Origin: JAXHUM01 sp034189325
GTDB lineage: Bacteria; Desulfobacterota; DSM-4660; Desulfatiglandales; Desulfatiglandaceae
Direction: 5' to 3'
NCBI GenBank assembly: GCA_034189325.1
Contig: JAXHUM010000093.1
Span: 1-32,026 of the forward strand
DNA: 32,026 nt
Both the position numbers and the translations under genes were made by a program. The notes under the pieces are model-generated. The model worked only from the letters and a program-made list of their open reading frames with translations, searched no databases and was not told the origin of the DNA. This document shows positions 8,513-17,140 of the stretch, piece by piece. Every line of letters starts with the position of its first letter. The first letter of the stretch is position 1.

Positions 8513-9290
8513 TTAATGAAACTCCATGCTGTTTAGGATTGGTATGTTAGCCTTTACTTGAGTGTAATTTCTCATTCAATCCGGATAGTTGTCTAAGTAA
8601 GGCTGGCGCTCTTGACGAAAAATTCCGTTTTCTATCACAGGAACTACTCCGGACAGATCCTTTTCCCACGGGGGACGGAACGCTGTTACTTGGAAGATAG
8701 AGTCTCCGTACGGTGCCTTGCCAACATCACCGATCTCTCCCTCACGCCTCTTTCATTCGTTCCTGTTCATATATTTCATGAGGAGGGCAGCTTGAAAGGC
8801 ATCTTCAGTACAACCCTACTAGAGGACCCCGTTATTCAAGTTTGAGTATAGTGTTATTGAACATCAACGGACGCACCTGACGGCCCTCTTTTTTGCTCCG
8901 ATTTGTCGCCCGACCCTCCCTTTTTCTTTTTAGAAGCCTTGAAGCCAATGCCCAAAAAGCGTGTTATTTTAGAGTTTCTTGTCAAGACCTGGCGTGGATC
9001 CGAACCTGAGAGCCGCGTATGACGTCAAAGCAGACTGTGTTCCTGTTAAGTATTTGAGTCTCGATTATAATAAAGTTAGCAGTTATATGGGAAAATGCAA
9101 GCCTATTTTTTTAATTCTCATGGGAGATCCCGCGTCCGTTTTGGAGCAGAAAATGTGGGCCGTCTCGCGTCAGAGGATCCTAAAAGGGTTGATCATTTTG
9201 GCGACAATAATTTTCTCATATGGAACGGTTCATAGGCCTCCCTCTAAGGGCAGCGCATTCACTGTGCTCTCTTACAAAACCCTGAGGGAA
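8513..9290. other. 778-base intergenic region without a convincing gene
   Basis: This gap separates the isomerase gene start (8512) from the end of the dehydrogenase gene (9291), both on the minus strand. I found no tRNA, no long inverted repeat and no ORF that resembles a protein family. Two weak plus-strand frames exist (8612-8845, and 8979-9542, which runs antisense into the dehydrogenase gene). The second, if started at the ATG at 9087, would encode one possible membrane helix (LKGLIILATIIFSYG), and a TATAAT lies just upstream at 9066-9071 with only a poor -35 box. It could be a decayed gene or a long regulatory leader. Confidence 0.4.
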
Positions 9291-10238
9291 TCAGTCCTTC
9301 ATATAGAGAGGTCTCTCATTTCTTTCCAACCTTCGAATGTTTTCCGCCACTACTTTTGCGATTCCCTCCATAGAGCGATCGGTGGACCCCGCTACATGGG
9401 GGGTTGCCAAAACGTTATAGCCAAAAATGGGGTCTTTCGGATCAGGGGGTTCCTCCCAGAAAACATCCAGGCCTGCACCGCCGATTTGTCCGGAAAAAAG
9501 GGCCTCTTCAAGGGCATCGCGATCCACAAGACCGCCCCTTGACAGGTTGATAAGAAAAGCCCCCTCTTTCATGCAGGCAAAGGCCTGTCTGTCCATAAGG
9601 AGATTCGTTTCAGGCGTATGGGGGAGACAGAGGACCACGTAGTCTGATTCTGCAAGGAGGTCCGGGAGTTTTTCGGGCCCCCCGACCCATTCCAGGCCCA
9701 GTTCTTTGAGGGCTGGGTCCGGCTCACGGCGTTTGATGCCTATCATATGGACATCAAAAGGAGCCAGTCTTCGCGCGAGAGAACGGCCTATGCCGCCCAA
9801 ACCCACTATCCCAACCTTCCTGCCTTTCAGAGCCATCCCTTGAGGTTCCCCCATTTTTCTCTGTACTAGGCTATGATTCATGCCCTTTACATTTCTGGAC
9901 AGACCGATCATCAAGTATATGCCCAATTCAGCGACGGAATCGGCATTGCCTGAGATATCCGTGGGGACGTTGGCCACCCAAATACCCATGCCCTCGGCTG
10001 CCTTGATGTCAACGCCCTCGAGCCCGGAGCCGCATTGCTGAATGAGACGAAGCCTGTCTCCCTTTTTGAGTAATTCCTCGGTTACTTTGCACATGGTGGG
10101 TATGAGGACGTCAAATCCTCTGAGCGTGTCTACTCCAAACCTTCCGCTGGCTTCAAAATGGTGGCCCGGCAGTTCGGAGCGTATCATACCCAAGACTCCT
10201 CCCCAGGCGTTTTCCTGGCTGGCAAAAAGGATATTCAT
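9291..10238 (-). CDS. D-isomer-specific 2-hydroxyacid dehydrogenase (SerA/glyoxylate reductase-like)
   Basis: 315 residues. The NAD-binding fold carries GLGGIG (146-151) with the preceding KVGIV strand. The three catalytic residues of the family are visible: Arg234 in LINLSRGGLVDRDAL, a Glu in DVFWEEPPDP (about 262) and His281 in LATPHVAGS. These enzymes interconvert 2-keto acids and D-2-hydroxy acids using NAD(P)H. The length fits a minimal two-domain enzyme without the ACT or regulatory domains of long SerA. Substrate cannot be fixed; phosphoglycerate, hydroxypyruvate and glyoxylate are all possible. It appears to be a single-gene unit, divergent from the pcm row. Confidence 0.9.
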   Translation of the reverse strand: MNILFASQENAWGGVLGMIRSELPGHHFEASGRFGVDTLRGFDVLIPTMCKVTEELLKKGDRLRLIQQCGSGLEGVDIKAAEGMGIWVANVPTDISGNADSVAELGIYLMIGLSRNVKGMNHSLVQRKMGEPQGMALKGRKVGIVGLGGIGRSLARRLAPFDVHMIGIKRREPDPALKELGLEWVGGPEKLPDLLAESDYVVLCLPHTPETNLLMDRQAFACMKEGAFLINLSRGGLVDRDALEEALFSGQIGGAGLDVFWEEPPDPKDPIFGYNVLATPHVAGSTDRSMEGIAKVVAENIRRLERNERPLYMKD

Positions 10239-10576
10239 TCGTTATACTCCTTCTGGATCCTTGATTTTTTGAGGGATATTACATGATCTCATCACTTCAG
10301 TCTACTGTCGGGTTGAAATCTCCTTTTCCACTTTCAACGATCTTTTATTCTATTCACGGTCGATAGTGGCGCGGGCGACATCTATCGAGGGTTGGAATCT
10401 TTTGAATCGACCTGATGCCTTCCTGCGAAAAAAATGGATCATACTTGTCAGAGTTGGGCGAGAGGTGTAAAAGATGAAAATGAAAATCTGCAATTTTGCG
10501 GGACAGGGCTGCTATCCCTTTCTGCAGACAGGGACCCGCCCTCTTTCGATTTTCATATTCTTTTGAAACAGGTGCC
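10239..10576. other. Divergent intergenic region with a nested hairpin before pcm
   Basis: 338 bases between divergent genes, expected to hold both promoters. The last part can fold into a nested stem: ATGAAAATC (10480-10488) with GATTTTCAT (10548-10556), then GCGGG (10498-10502) with CCCGC (10535-10539), then CTGC (10509-10512) with GCAG (10524-10527). The internal loops on both sides contain ACAGGG. The structure ends 20 bases before the pcm ATG. It could be an RNA leader affecting pcm expression. There is no T-tract, so it is not an evident terminator. Confidence 0.35.
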
Positions 10577-11290
10577 ATGAGACTGTGTCTTTCCATAGTG
10601 TTTTTGGTGATCCTCTTCCCGCAATGTTCTCCAAGGATCTGGGCTGAGCAAAAAGATTCGTTTGCTCGTCTTCGGGAACGGATGGTTCAAGAGCAGATTG
10701 TCGGCAGGGGCGTGAAAGATGGTGATGTCCTGAGAGCAATGCGGAAGGTACCCAGGCACCTCTTTGTGCCTCAAAAACAGAGGGCCTTTGCCTATGGTGA
10801 CTACCCCTTGTCCATAGGAGAGGGCCAGACCATTTCTCAGCCTTTTATAGTGGCCTTTATGACGGAGGCGATGAGCCTATCTCCAAACGACAAAGTCCTG
10901 GAGATCGGGACTGGCTCCGGATACCAGGCAGCTGTCCTGGGCGAGTTGGTCAAAGAGGTTTATACCATAGAGATCATTGAGAAACTTGGCCTAGAGGCCC
11001 GGGAGAGGCTTGAAAAGCTGGGATACACAAATATTCATTGTAAGATAGGGGATGGGTTTCAAGGATGGTCTGAAAAGGCCCCATTTGATGCCATTATCGT
11101 GACATGCGCTCCGGAAACAATTCCCAAGGCATTGGTTGGGCAGTTGAAACAAGGGGGACACATGATCATTCCCGTAGGTCGGGCGGGGGCTGTCCAAAAG
11201 CTTGTCAAGGCAACCAAGAAGGATGGCGCAATAGTCAGCAAAGAGGTCATGCGAGTCCGTTTTGTCCCGATGGTCAAGGACCTCGATTGA
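10577..11290 (+). CDS. pcm: Protein-L-isoaspartate O-methyltransferase with signal peptide
   Basis: 237 residues from the ATG at 10577, which has AGGTG five bases upstream; a longer TTG-initiated frame is unlikely. The catalytic part is a typical Pcm: RMVQEQIVGRGVKDGDVLRAM, VPRHLFVP, GEGQTISQPFIVA, and the SAM-binding VLEIGTGSGYQAAVL (about 107-121). It methylates isoaspartyl residues in damaged proteins to start their repair. Unlike cytoplasmic Pcm, it begins with a hydrophobic signal (LCLSIVFLVILFPQCSPRIWA, probable cut before EQKD), so it is likely exported to the periplasm. The next gene, a PrmA-like methyltransferase, begins at the base after its stop, so the two are co-translated. Confidence 0.92.
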   Translation: MRLCLSIVFLVILFPQCSPRIWAEQKDSFARLRERMVQEQIVGRGVKDGDVLRAMRKVPRHLFVPQKQRAFAYGDYPLSIGEGQTISQPFIVAFMTEAMSLSPNDKVLEIGTGSGYQAAVLGELVKEVYTIEIIEKLGLEARERLEKLGYTNIHCKIGDGFQGWSEKAPFDAIIVTCAPETIPKALVGQLKQGGHMIIPVGRAGAVQKLVKATKKDGAIVSKEVMRVRFVPMVKDLD

Positions 11291-12172
11291 ATGGGAGTTT
11301 GCGCTTTGTCTGTAGAGTCAGGAAAGGATCGAAAAGAGCCGGCGGGGTCATGCGGGCCATACGACCATCTTTATATCTATCTTCTGAACGGTTTGCTGAG
11401 GGAAAAGGAAGAGGCATGCCTGGGTGATTCGTTTATAGGCAATTGGGTGGAAGCTGATAGCTCGTTTCTGTTCTTTTCGAGACCCTCCGAAGATGCTGTT
11501 GGCCGCATCCTAGAGAAGAATAGGAAGCTTGAACTGGTCGATAATTACAGATTCTCCTATGAAGAATGGCAGGGAGGTGGTCTTGACAGGTTCGAGGTCG
11601 ATCTATTTTCTATTGCCCCCCCATGGATAGAAAATGGTAGGAATCAAGGTGTTCTCCCGATCGTACTGGATCCGGGTGTCGTGTTCGGCAACGGCCTTCA
11701 TCCGACTACGCGGGATTGTCTGAGGGCCCTTATTTTCGCTCAAAAACGAGAACCCTTAGGGAAAGTCTTGGACCTGGGGACAGGAACAGGCATCCTTGCT
11801 CTGGCAGCTGCCCTTCTAGGTGCTGAACATGTTGTGGCCGTGGATCTCAATCCCCTCTGCGTGAAAACGGCCCTTCAGAATGTAAGATGGAATCAACTCA
11901 CAGGTGTGATTGATGTGTTCCAAGGACCGGCAGAGAGGTTTGTCAGAGGATCCCCTGATCTGATCGCTGCCAATATTCATTGTGAAGTCGTCGAGGAAAT
12001 TCTGAACTCAGGGGCCTTTGCAGCTTCAAAAAGAGTCCTTCTTTCGGGATTGATGAGGAGTGAGGTCCGAAAAGTAAAGGCGATCCTCGAAAATTGTGGT
12101 TTTGATGTTGTTCGCCAATGGGATCATGAGATGACCTGGCACACTGTCCTGGCCTGCAACATCGCAGAATAG
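11291..12172 (+). CDS. prmA: Ribosomal protein L11 methyltransferase-like protein (PrmA family)
   Basis: 293 residues. The family core is clear: DPGVVFGNGLHPTTRDCLRAL (PrmA normally has FGTGxHPTT), the SAM loop VLDLGTGTGILALAAALLGA, the acidic end of strand 2 (VVAVDLNPLC) and the active-site segment DLIAANI. PrmA trimethylates ribosomal protein L11 in the cytoplasm. The N-terminal roughly 100 residues are diverged from the E. coli recognition domain and include CALSVESGKDRKEPAGSCG, so another protein substrate is possible. The ATG immediately follows the pcm stop without a gap. Family confidence is high, exact substrate moderate. Confidence 0.82.
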   Translation: MGVCALSVESGKDRKEPAGSCGPYDHLYIYLLNGLLREKEEACLGDSFIGNWVEADSSFLFFSRPSEDAVGRILEKNRKLELVDNYRFSYEEWQGGGLDRFEVDLFSIAPPWIENGRNQGVLPIVLDPGVVFGNGLHPTTRDCLRALIFAQKREPLGKVLDLGTGTGILALAAALLGAEHVVAVDLNPLCVKTALQNVRWNQLTGVIDVFQGPAERFVRGSPDLIAANIHCEVVEEILNSGAFAASKRVLLSGLMRSEVRKVKAILENCGFDVVRQWDHEMTWHTVLACNIAE

Positions 12173-12189
12173 ATGATGTGGAGTGATCA

Positions 12190-12702
12190 ATGAACAGACA
12201 AGGAAAATTCACCATACCCAAACCTAAAGATCATAACTGTTTCGCATGCGGAGATACCAATTCAATCGGGCTCAATCTTCAGTTCTATCGCAAAGACGAT
12301 TGTGTTTGCTCGGATATCACCCTGGGGAAAGACTACGAGGGATGGGAAAACGTGGCCCATGGAGGCATAATCTCCACGCTTCTTGACGAGGCCATGTCAT
12401 GGGCCATTATGTACTCTCAGAAGGAATTTATCGTAACGAGAAAGATGACCGTGAAGTATGTCAGGCCTGTTCTGATCGGGATGCCTATAATAATAAGCGG
12501 GAAAACAATTGGGGAACCGGATCCTCCGAAAATAAAGGCGAAAGCGGAAATCCGGGATGATAAGGGAAGACTCTTTGTAAGAAGCACCGGAGAATTCGTT
12601 ATGCTCCCGAAAGAAGAGCTCACATGGATTCCTGAGCATTACAAGGATAACATGCTCTCGCTATTCGACCAGTTTGAACAGCGGAATTCCAAGGCCCTCT
12701 AG
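12190..12702 (+). CDS. Hotdog-fold thioesterase, PaaI/YigI family
   Basis: 170 residues. The HNCFACGDTNSIGLNL opening and the GWENVAHGGIISTLLDEAM helix with its conserved H-G-G are hallmarks of PaaI-type hotdog acyl-CoA thioesterases; the Asp in LLDEAMSW is in the usual catalytic helix. It likely hydrolyses a CoA thioester in the cytoplasm, substrate unknown. It follows the PrmA-like gene by 17 bases with GGAG upstream of the ATG, so it probably belongs to the pcm-prmA transcript. Its last four bases overlap the convergent ubiE gene. Confidence 0.88.
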   Translation: MNRQGKFTIPKPKDHNCFACGDTNSIGLNLQFYRKDDCVCSDITLGKDYEGWENVAHGGIISTLLDEAMSWAIMYSQKEFIVTRKMTVKYVRPVLIGMPIIISGKTIGEPDPPKIKAKAEIRDDKGRLFVRSTGEFVMLPKEELTWIPEHYKDNMLSLFDQFEQRNSKAL

Positions 12703-13454
12703 GGGCATGTCCCCCAGTGTACGGCCATGGTGCCCATCATGAATTTTCTATGGCATACATCTTTGAAACCCGCCTCCCTCATGATTGAGGCAAGCTCTTT
12801 CGGTGTGACAAAGCACTCCGTCGACTCCTGTAGGTATCTGTAGGCGTCTCTATTTTGAGCGACGATCAGTCCGAGCAGGGGAATCACGAACTTTAGGTGC
12901 ATCAGTATCAAAGGACGCCACACATTGTGTGAGGGGGGGGTGGTGTCTAAACACACCAGCCTTCCTCCCGGCCTGAGAACACGCATTGATTCCCTCAAAG
13001 CCAAATGTATGTTACTTACGTTCCTCATGAGATACCCGGACGTTACCGCATCAAAAGTGTCATTCTTAAAAGGCAACTCCAATGCATCGGAACAACACCA
13101 CAACACCTGCTCTCCCTGTCGCCGCTTCTGTCCTACCTCGATCATCTCAAAGGAAAAATCAGCTCCCACCACTCTTGCGGCCCTGTAGTGGTTGAGGACT
13201 GAGAGGGCGATGTCTCCGGTACCGGTACCTGCGTCCAACAGAAGCCCGTGAACAGGCAGCAATGCCGTTTCTGCAACAAACCGCCTCCACGATCGGTCCC
13301 GACCGAAAGTCATCAAGCGATTCATAATATCATAGCGACCGGAAATATCATTAAACATATTTTGTACTTTAGTCGGCCTTGGAGTACTCCTTCTGCGTCT
13401 CACCGTCGTTATCCTGCCATCAAAAAAGGTTGATCCTGCAAGTGAATATACCAT
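12699..13454 (-). CDS. ubiE: UbiE/MenG-type quinone C-methyltransferase
   Basis: 251 residues. UbiE/COQ5 features are present: VQNMFNDISGRYDIMNRLMTFG followed by RSWRRF, the SAM loop LLLDAGTGTGDIALSVL, DALELPFKNDTFDAVTSGYLMRN (motif II) and LRPGGRLVCLDTTPP. It methylates demethylmenaquinone or the ubiquinone precursor at the membrane; menaquinone is more likely in an anaerobic Desulfobacterota-type organism, which is an inference. It has about 30 extra basic residues before the usual family start (RITTVRRRRSTPRPTK). It is a single gene, convergent with the thioesterase and divergent from the U32 gene. Confidence 0.87.
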   Translation of the reverse strand: MVYSLAGSTFFDGRITTVRRRRSTPRPTKVQNMFNDISGRYDIMNRLMTFGRDRSWRRFVAETALLPVHGLLLDAGTGTGDIALSVLNHYRAARVVGADFSFEMIEVGQKRRQGEQVLWCCSDALELPFKNDTFDAVTSGYLMRNVSNIHLALRESMRVLRPGGRLVCLDTTPPSHNVWRPLILMHLKFVIPLLGLIVAQNRDAYRYLQESTECFVTPKELASIMREAGFKDVCHRKFMMGTMAVHWGTCP

Positions 13455-13596
13455 TTGAGTTTTCCGCAGCGATCATGCATAGTGATACCTAATCAAAAAT
13501 CCAGGCATGAAATGTGCTCAAACCGTCACGATTTTGGTAACTTGCTCATACTGTATTGGTTTTTCATGTCAGAGGCAAGGGTCGATTAAGTAAAGA

Positions 13597-14787
13597 ATGG
13601 AATTATTAGCGCCGGCTGGAAACCTTGAAAAGCTGAAATGGGCTGTCGCCTATGGAGCTGATGCAGTCTATTTCGGCACGGAATTCGGCTCTCTAAGGAA
13701 TTTTGCAGACAATTTCACACTGGATGATGCGGATGAAGCCCTGAGTTTTCTCCATTCACAAGGTAAGAAGGGCTATGTCACCCTCAATATCTTCCCATTT
13801 TCAAACGAATATGAAAGGATCCTAGGCGTGGCAAGGGCCCTGGATGAAATGGGCGCTGACGCCTTTATCGTGTCGGACCTCGGGGTCTTGATGGAAATCA
13901 AAAAACTGGATCTGAAAGGGGCCCTTCATATCAGCACTCAGGCCAATACGACCAGTTCTCGGACCGCTCTGGCCTATAAGGAACTCGGCGCCAAAAGGGT
14001 GAACCTGGCCAGAGAGCTTTCGCTGGTGCAGATAAAGGAAATAATGGAGGATACCGGAGGAAAGATCGAGACAGAGGTCTTTGTACATGGAGCTGTCTGT
14101 TTTTCCTATTCAGGCCGTTGTGCCATAAGCGATTATCTCACAGGTTTTCGAGCGAACCGTGGCGAGTGCAAACATGCCTGCAGGTGGAAATATGCCCTTG
14201 TAGAGGAGACTAGGCCCGGTCAGTACATGTCTGTCATGGAAGACGAAAGGGGACTCTATCTCTTTAACAGTAAAGAACTGGCCCTCTTTGAGTTTGTACC
14301 GGCCCTGTTGGAGGCAGGGATCGATTCATTCAAGATAGAAGGAAGGATGAAGTCCATCCACTATATTGCAACGGTTGTCTCATTCTATAGGCAAGTTCTG
14401 GACGGAAGAAGGTTTACGTGGGAACATGGCCTGGAACTCCTCAACAGGGTTCCCAACAGAGGCTACTCAACAGGGTTCATGAAGGGCGGTGTTGATAACA
14501 GCGATTACCAGAGGGACCTGAGTTCGTCCCGGTCGGAATCAGTTTTTGTTGCAAATGTCACGGAAGAGAAGATCCATAACAAGTCTGTACTGGAAATACG
14601 AAACAGGATAAGTGCCGGAGAAGAGCTGGAAAGCCTGTTGCCTGATGGTTCGCTCTCCACTATAATATTGCCTGAGACGCTCACAACGACCGACGGAAAA
14701 GAGGTCGCATTCGCCAACCACTCCCAGTTTGTCCTGCTACCGGAGAACCTGCCACCTTATTCGATCCTCAGAAGACTGGCAAAATGA
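13597..14787 (+). CDS. U32 family protein (TrhP/YegQ-like)
   Basis: 396 residues. It starts with the U32 signature MELLAPAGNLEKLKWAVAYG and ADAVYFG. The family pattern around ETEVFVHGAVCFSYSGRC (about 158-175) is complete, and four cysteines at 168, 175, 191 and 195 (GECKHACRW) are positioned as in the iron-sulfur-dependent members. The C-terminal part is a short beta domain. E. coli TrhP (YegQ) of this family takes part in 5-hydroxyuridine formation in tRNA from prephenate; older peptidase annotation is doubtful for such members. At 396 residues it is somewhat shorter than YegQ. Family is certain; TrhP function is inferred. Confidence 0.85.
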   Translation: MELLAPAGNLEKLKWAVAYGADAVYFGTEFGSLRNFADNFTLDDADEALSFLHSQGKKGYVTLNIFPFSNEYERILGVARALDEMGADAFIVSDLGVLMEIKKLDLKGALHISTQANTTSSRTALAYKELGAKRVNLARELSLVQIKEIMEDTGGKIETEVFVHGAVCFSYSGRCAISDYLTGFRANRGECKHACRWKYALVEETRPGQYMSVMEDERGLYLFNSKELALFEFVPALLEAGIDSFKIEGRMKSIHYIATVVSFYRQVLDGRRFTWEHGLELLNRVPNRGYSTGFMKGGVDNSDYQRDLSSSRSESVFVANVTEEKIHNKSVLEIRNRISAGEELESLLPDGSLSTIILPETLTTTDGKEVAFANHSQFVLLPENLPPYSILRRLAK

Positions 14788-14829
14788 ATCGTTAAGGTCC
14801 CCCCTAAATCGAGATTACCCCCTCGAAGA

Positions 14830-16236
14830 TCAGGGAATTCCTCTACTCTTCTCGATGACGCGCATCTGTTTCCACTTACCCCTGGAAAATCTGGCAAAAA
14901 AGACCAGGCCGAGGGTGACAACATAGGTGGTAGGACAGATCCATCCACTATATGTCCCCATTGAGAAGAAGATGATCAGGGCGTAACTTGGGAGCATTAA
15001 TATGAAGATTGATACAAGAGTAACGATAAACATGACAAAACGGGTATCGCCGGCGCCCTTGAGGGCCGAAGAAAAGATGATGCTCATGGCATCGAAGAGC
15101 GAATAGAAAGCCACAAAACGGAGTAGAATGACCGTGGTGTCACGAATAGGTTGAAACTCCAGAGGATCGCTTTGGGAAGAGAAGGCTCTTACAAAGAGAT
15201 CGGGCCATAGCACGTAGAGAAGCACTATTCCGCTGATATAGACAGAGGCAAGGTGCAGGGCCGAATATGTTGAACGCGCTGCAATCTCCGGCCTGTTTTC
15301 GCCCAGCCTTTGTCCGACCAGTACGGATATGGCCATTCCTGTCCCGATCATAGGCATAAAGGATAAGGTGCTGATATTAAATGCGATATTGGTAGCTGCG
15401 AGTGAAACTGTTCCTAGTTTGCCAATAAGGAGGACAAAAAAGGTAATGCCCGACATGTCGATAAAGAATTGTATCCCGCTCGGAAAACCAAATCTGATGA
15501 CACGGGTGAAGAGCCGTTTTTCAAAGGGCCAGGCCTTTATGGTATCGAATCTTATTCTGTAGAAAGGGTGAGACAACCATAAGAAATAGATCCCCATATT
15601 GAAGATGAAGGAGCACACAGTTGCTATCCCGGCACCGGCAATACCCAGCTCGGGAAATCCAAGATGTCCGAAAATGAGGATCCAGTCGAGAAGGATGTTG
15701 AATAACATGGCGGCGATGTTGACCCACATCACCGGCCTGGTCTGACCGAGGCCCGAAAAAAATGCCGATATTGTCGACGATACAATGGCCGGTACAGCGC
15801 CCAGGCAGAGGATCCTGAAATAGGTTATCTCATACTGCCTTATCTCGGTTTCGTGACCGACGAAATCAAATATCGGGCCAGCCAAAGGCAGGAGACTGAT
15901 CTGAAGTGTCCCGCCAATGAGGGCTATATAAATGCCTTGCCAGAGAGAAGCCCCGCACCTCTTGTAGCGTTTCGCGCCGTAATACTGGGCCACAAATGTC
16001 CCTATATAGCTGGCGGTGCCAATAAACACGCTTGTAATTGTGAAGCTGAGGAGCCCTGCAGGCATGGCCGCGGCAATGGTTTCCTGTGAATACCAGGAAA
16101 GAAACATTCGGTCCACAAAATGGAGAACCGACCATGTTCCCGTACTGATAATCAATGGTATGGCTATCTCAAGGACTTCGCTGTAGCCACCATCTTCTTG
16201 CCATCTGTTCCTTATTCTAACCAAAAAAAGGCTCAT
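14830..16236 (-). CDS. MATE-family multidrug/cation exporter
   Basis: 468 residues, the typical MATE length, with about twelve hydrophobic helices in two six-helix bundles. Conserved MATE patterns include EIAIPLIISTGTWSVLHFVDR in helix 1, AGLLSFTITSVFIGTASYIG in helix 2, and in the second half GLPSG-like FGFPSGIQFF and MPMIGTGMAISVLVGQRLGE. MATE proteins extrude organic cations or metabolites using Na+ or H+ gradients. The specific substrate cannot be read from the sequence. It is convergent with the U32 gene (42-base gap) and divergent from the SH3 protein gene. Confidence 0.92.
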   Translation of the reverse strand: MSLFLVRIRNRWQEDGGYSEVLEIAIPLIISTGTWSVLHFVDRMFLSWYSQETIAAAMPAGLLSFTITSVFIGTASYIGTFVAQYYGAKRYKRCGASLWQGIYIALIGGTLQISLLPLAGPIFDFVGHETEIRQYEITYFRILCLGAVPAIVSSTISAFFSGLGQTRPVMWVNIAAMLFNILLDWILIFGHLGFPELGIAGAGIATVCSFIFNMGIYFLWLSHPFYRIRFDTIKAWPFEKRLFTRVIRFGFPSGIQFFIDMSGITFFVLLIGKLGTVSLAATNIAFNISTLSFMPMIGTGMAISVLVGQRLGENRPEIAARSTYSALHLASVYISGIVLLYVLWPDLFVRAFSSQSDPLEFQPIRDTTVILLRFVAFYSLFDAMSIIFSSALKGAGDTRFVMFIVTLVSIFILMLPSYALIIFFSMGTYSGWICPTTYVVTLGLVFFARFSRGKWKQMRVIEKSRGIP

Positions 16237-16414
16237 TTAAACTCTTTATCTATATGTATTAACAGAGAAAGACTCCCTTCATTCTTACCGGCAAAACCCG
16301 CTTCACTGTAGAAAGGAGTTTACACAAACAACCAGTTATGGCAAGGTATGGAATCAAAAATAAGCAGGATTTTGGCCTAAACGATACAACAACTTTATGA
16401 GAGCAGGGATATCT

Positions 16415-17092
16415 ATGATAAAAGTCCAGAGCATCTTAGTCATCGTCCTGGGGATTTTTTTGATGCCGAAGGCGGGATGGGCTGACAGGGCATATGTAAC
16501 CGATTCATTTGAGATAACGCTTCGTTCGGGCCCAAGCATCCAGAACAGGGTTCTTACAATGCCCACTTCTGCTCAGGCCGTGGAGATCTTGGACACCCAG
16601 GATACGTGGAGTCATATTCGCCTTGTGGGAGGGCCCCAGGCCGACATGGAGGGTTGGGTCTTGAGCCGATATCTGGTCTCCCGTTTGCCCTGGAAATTGC
16701 AGTCCGAATCGCTGGAAAAGAACAACGCATTGCTTGCGGAAAAGCTGGCAGTTCTTGAAAAGGAGTACAGGGAGACTTCCAATAGAGAAAAAGAACTCGT
16801 AAGGGACCTCCAGAAGGAGGTTACGGCCCTCAAGAAACTAAAGACCGACTATGAATCCTTGAAGAGTGGGGCTGCAAATTATGTCAAACTCAAGGCGGAA
16901 TACGATAAGACCTCTACGGCACTTGGGGCCATCCAAAAAAAAGCCCAGGAGTTGACAAAGGAAAATGACGGCCTGAAGTTTTCCCAAAGGAATAAGTGGT
17001 TTGCCACGGGGGCGGCTGTTTTGTTGATCGGACTGATAACAGGTTTGATGCTAGGAAGAAGGGAGAAGAAGCGTAAATCATTGTATTATTAG
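16415..17092 (+). CDS. SH3-domain, coiled-coil, C-terminally anchored protein (TIGR04211/YgiM-like)
   Basis: 225 residues from the ATG at 16415, which has AGGGA six bases upstream; the in-frame ATG at 16397 lacks a ribosome-binding site. Order of parts: signal peptide (SILVIVLGIFLMPKAGWA); a bacterial SH3 domain (ITLRSGPSIQNRVLTM to EGWVLSRYLV, about 25-90); a long coiled coil (about 95-190, Lys/Glu/Leu-rich); one transmembrane helix (FATGAAVLLIGLITGLMLG) and a basic tail. This is the architecture of the YgiM-type SH3-and-anchor family. The SH3 domain is probably periplasmic and may bind cell wall or partner proteins. Confidence 0.8.
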   Translation: MIKVQSILVIVLGIFLMPKAGWADRAYVTDSFEITLRSGPSIQNRVLTMPTSAQAVEILDTQDTWSHIRLVGGPQADMEGWVLSRYLVSRLPWKLQSESLEKNNALLAEKLAVLEKEYRETSNREKELVRDLQKEVTALKKLKTDYESLKSGAANYVKLKAEYDKTSTALGAIQKKAQELTKENDGLKFSQRNKWFATGAAVLLIGLITGLMLGRREKKRKSLYY

Positions 17093-17140
17093 GCGGTTGT
17101 CTAAGAAACTCGGCTTGTCTTAAGCTTGAAAAGAGAATGT

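Noticed and set aside
8612..8845. 77-codon plus-strand frame in the gap upstream of the isomerase gene
   Set aside because: No ribosome-binding site at the start, no recognisable family and unremarkable composition.
8979..9542. 187-codon plus-strand frame antisense to the dehydrogenase gene
   Set aside because: Its second half is the shadow of a well-supported gene, and the first half has no family resemblance and only a weak promoter-like sequence.
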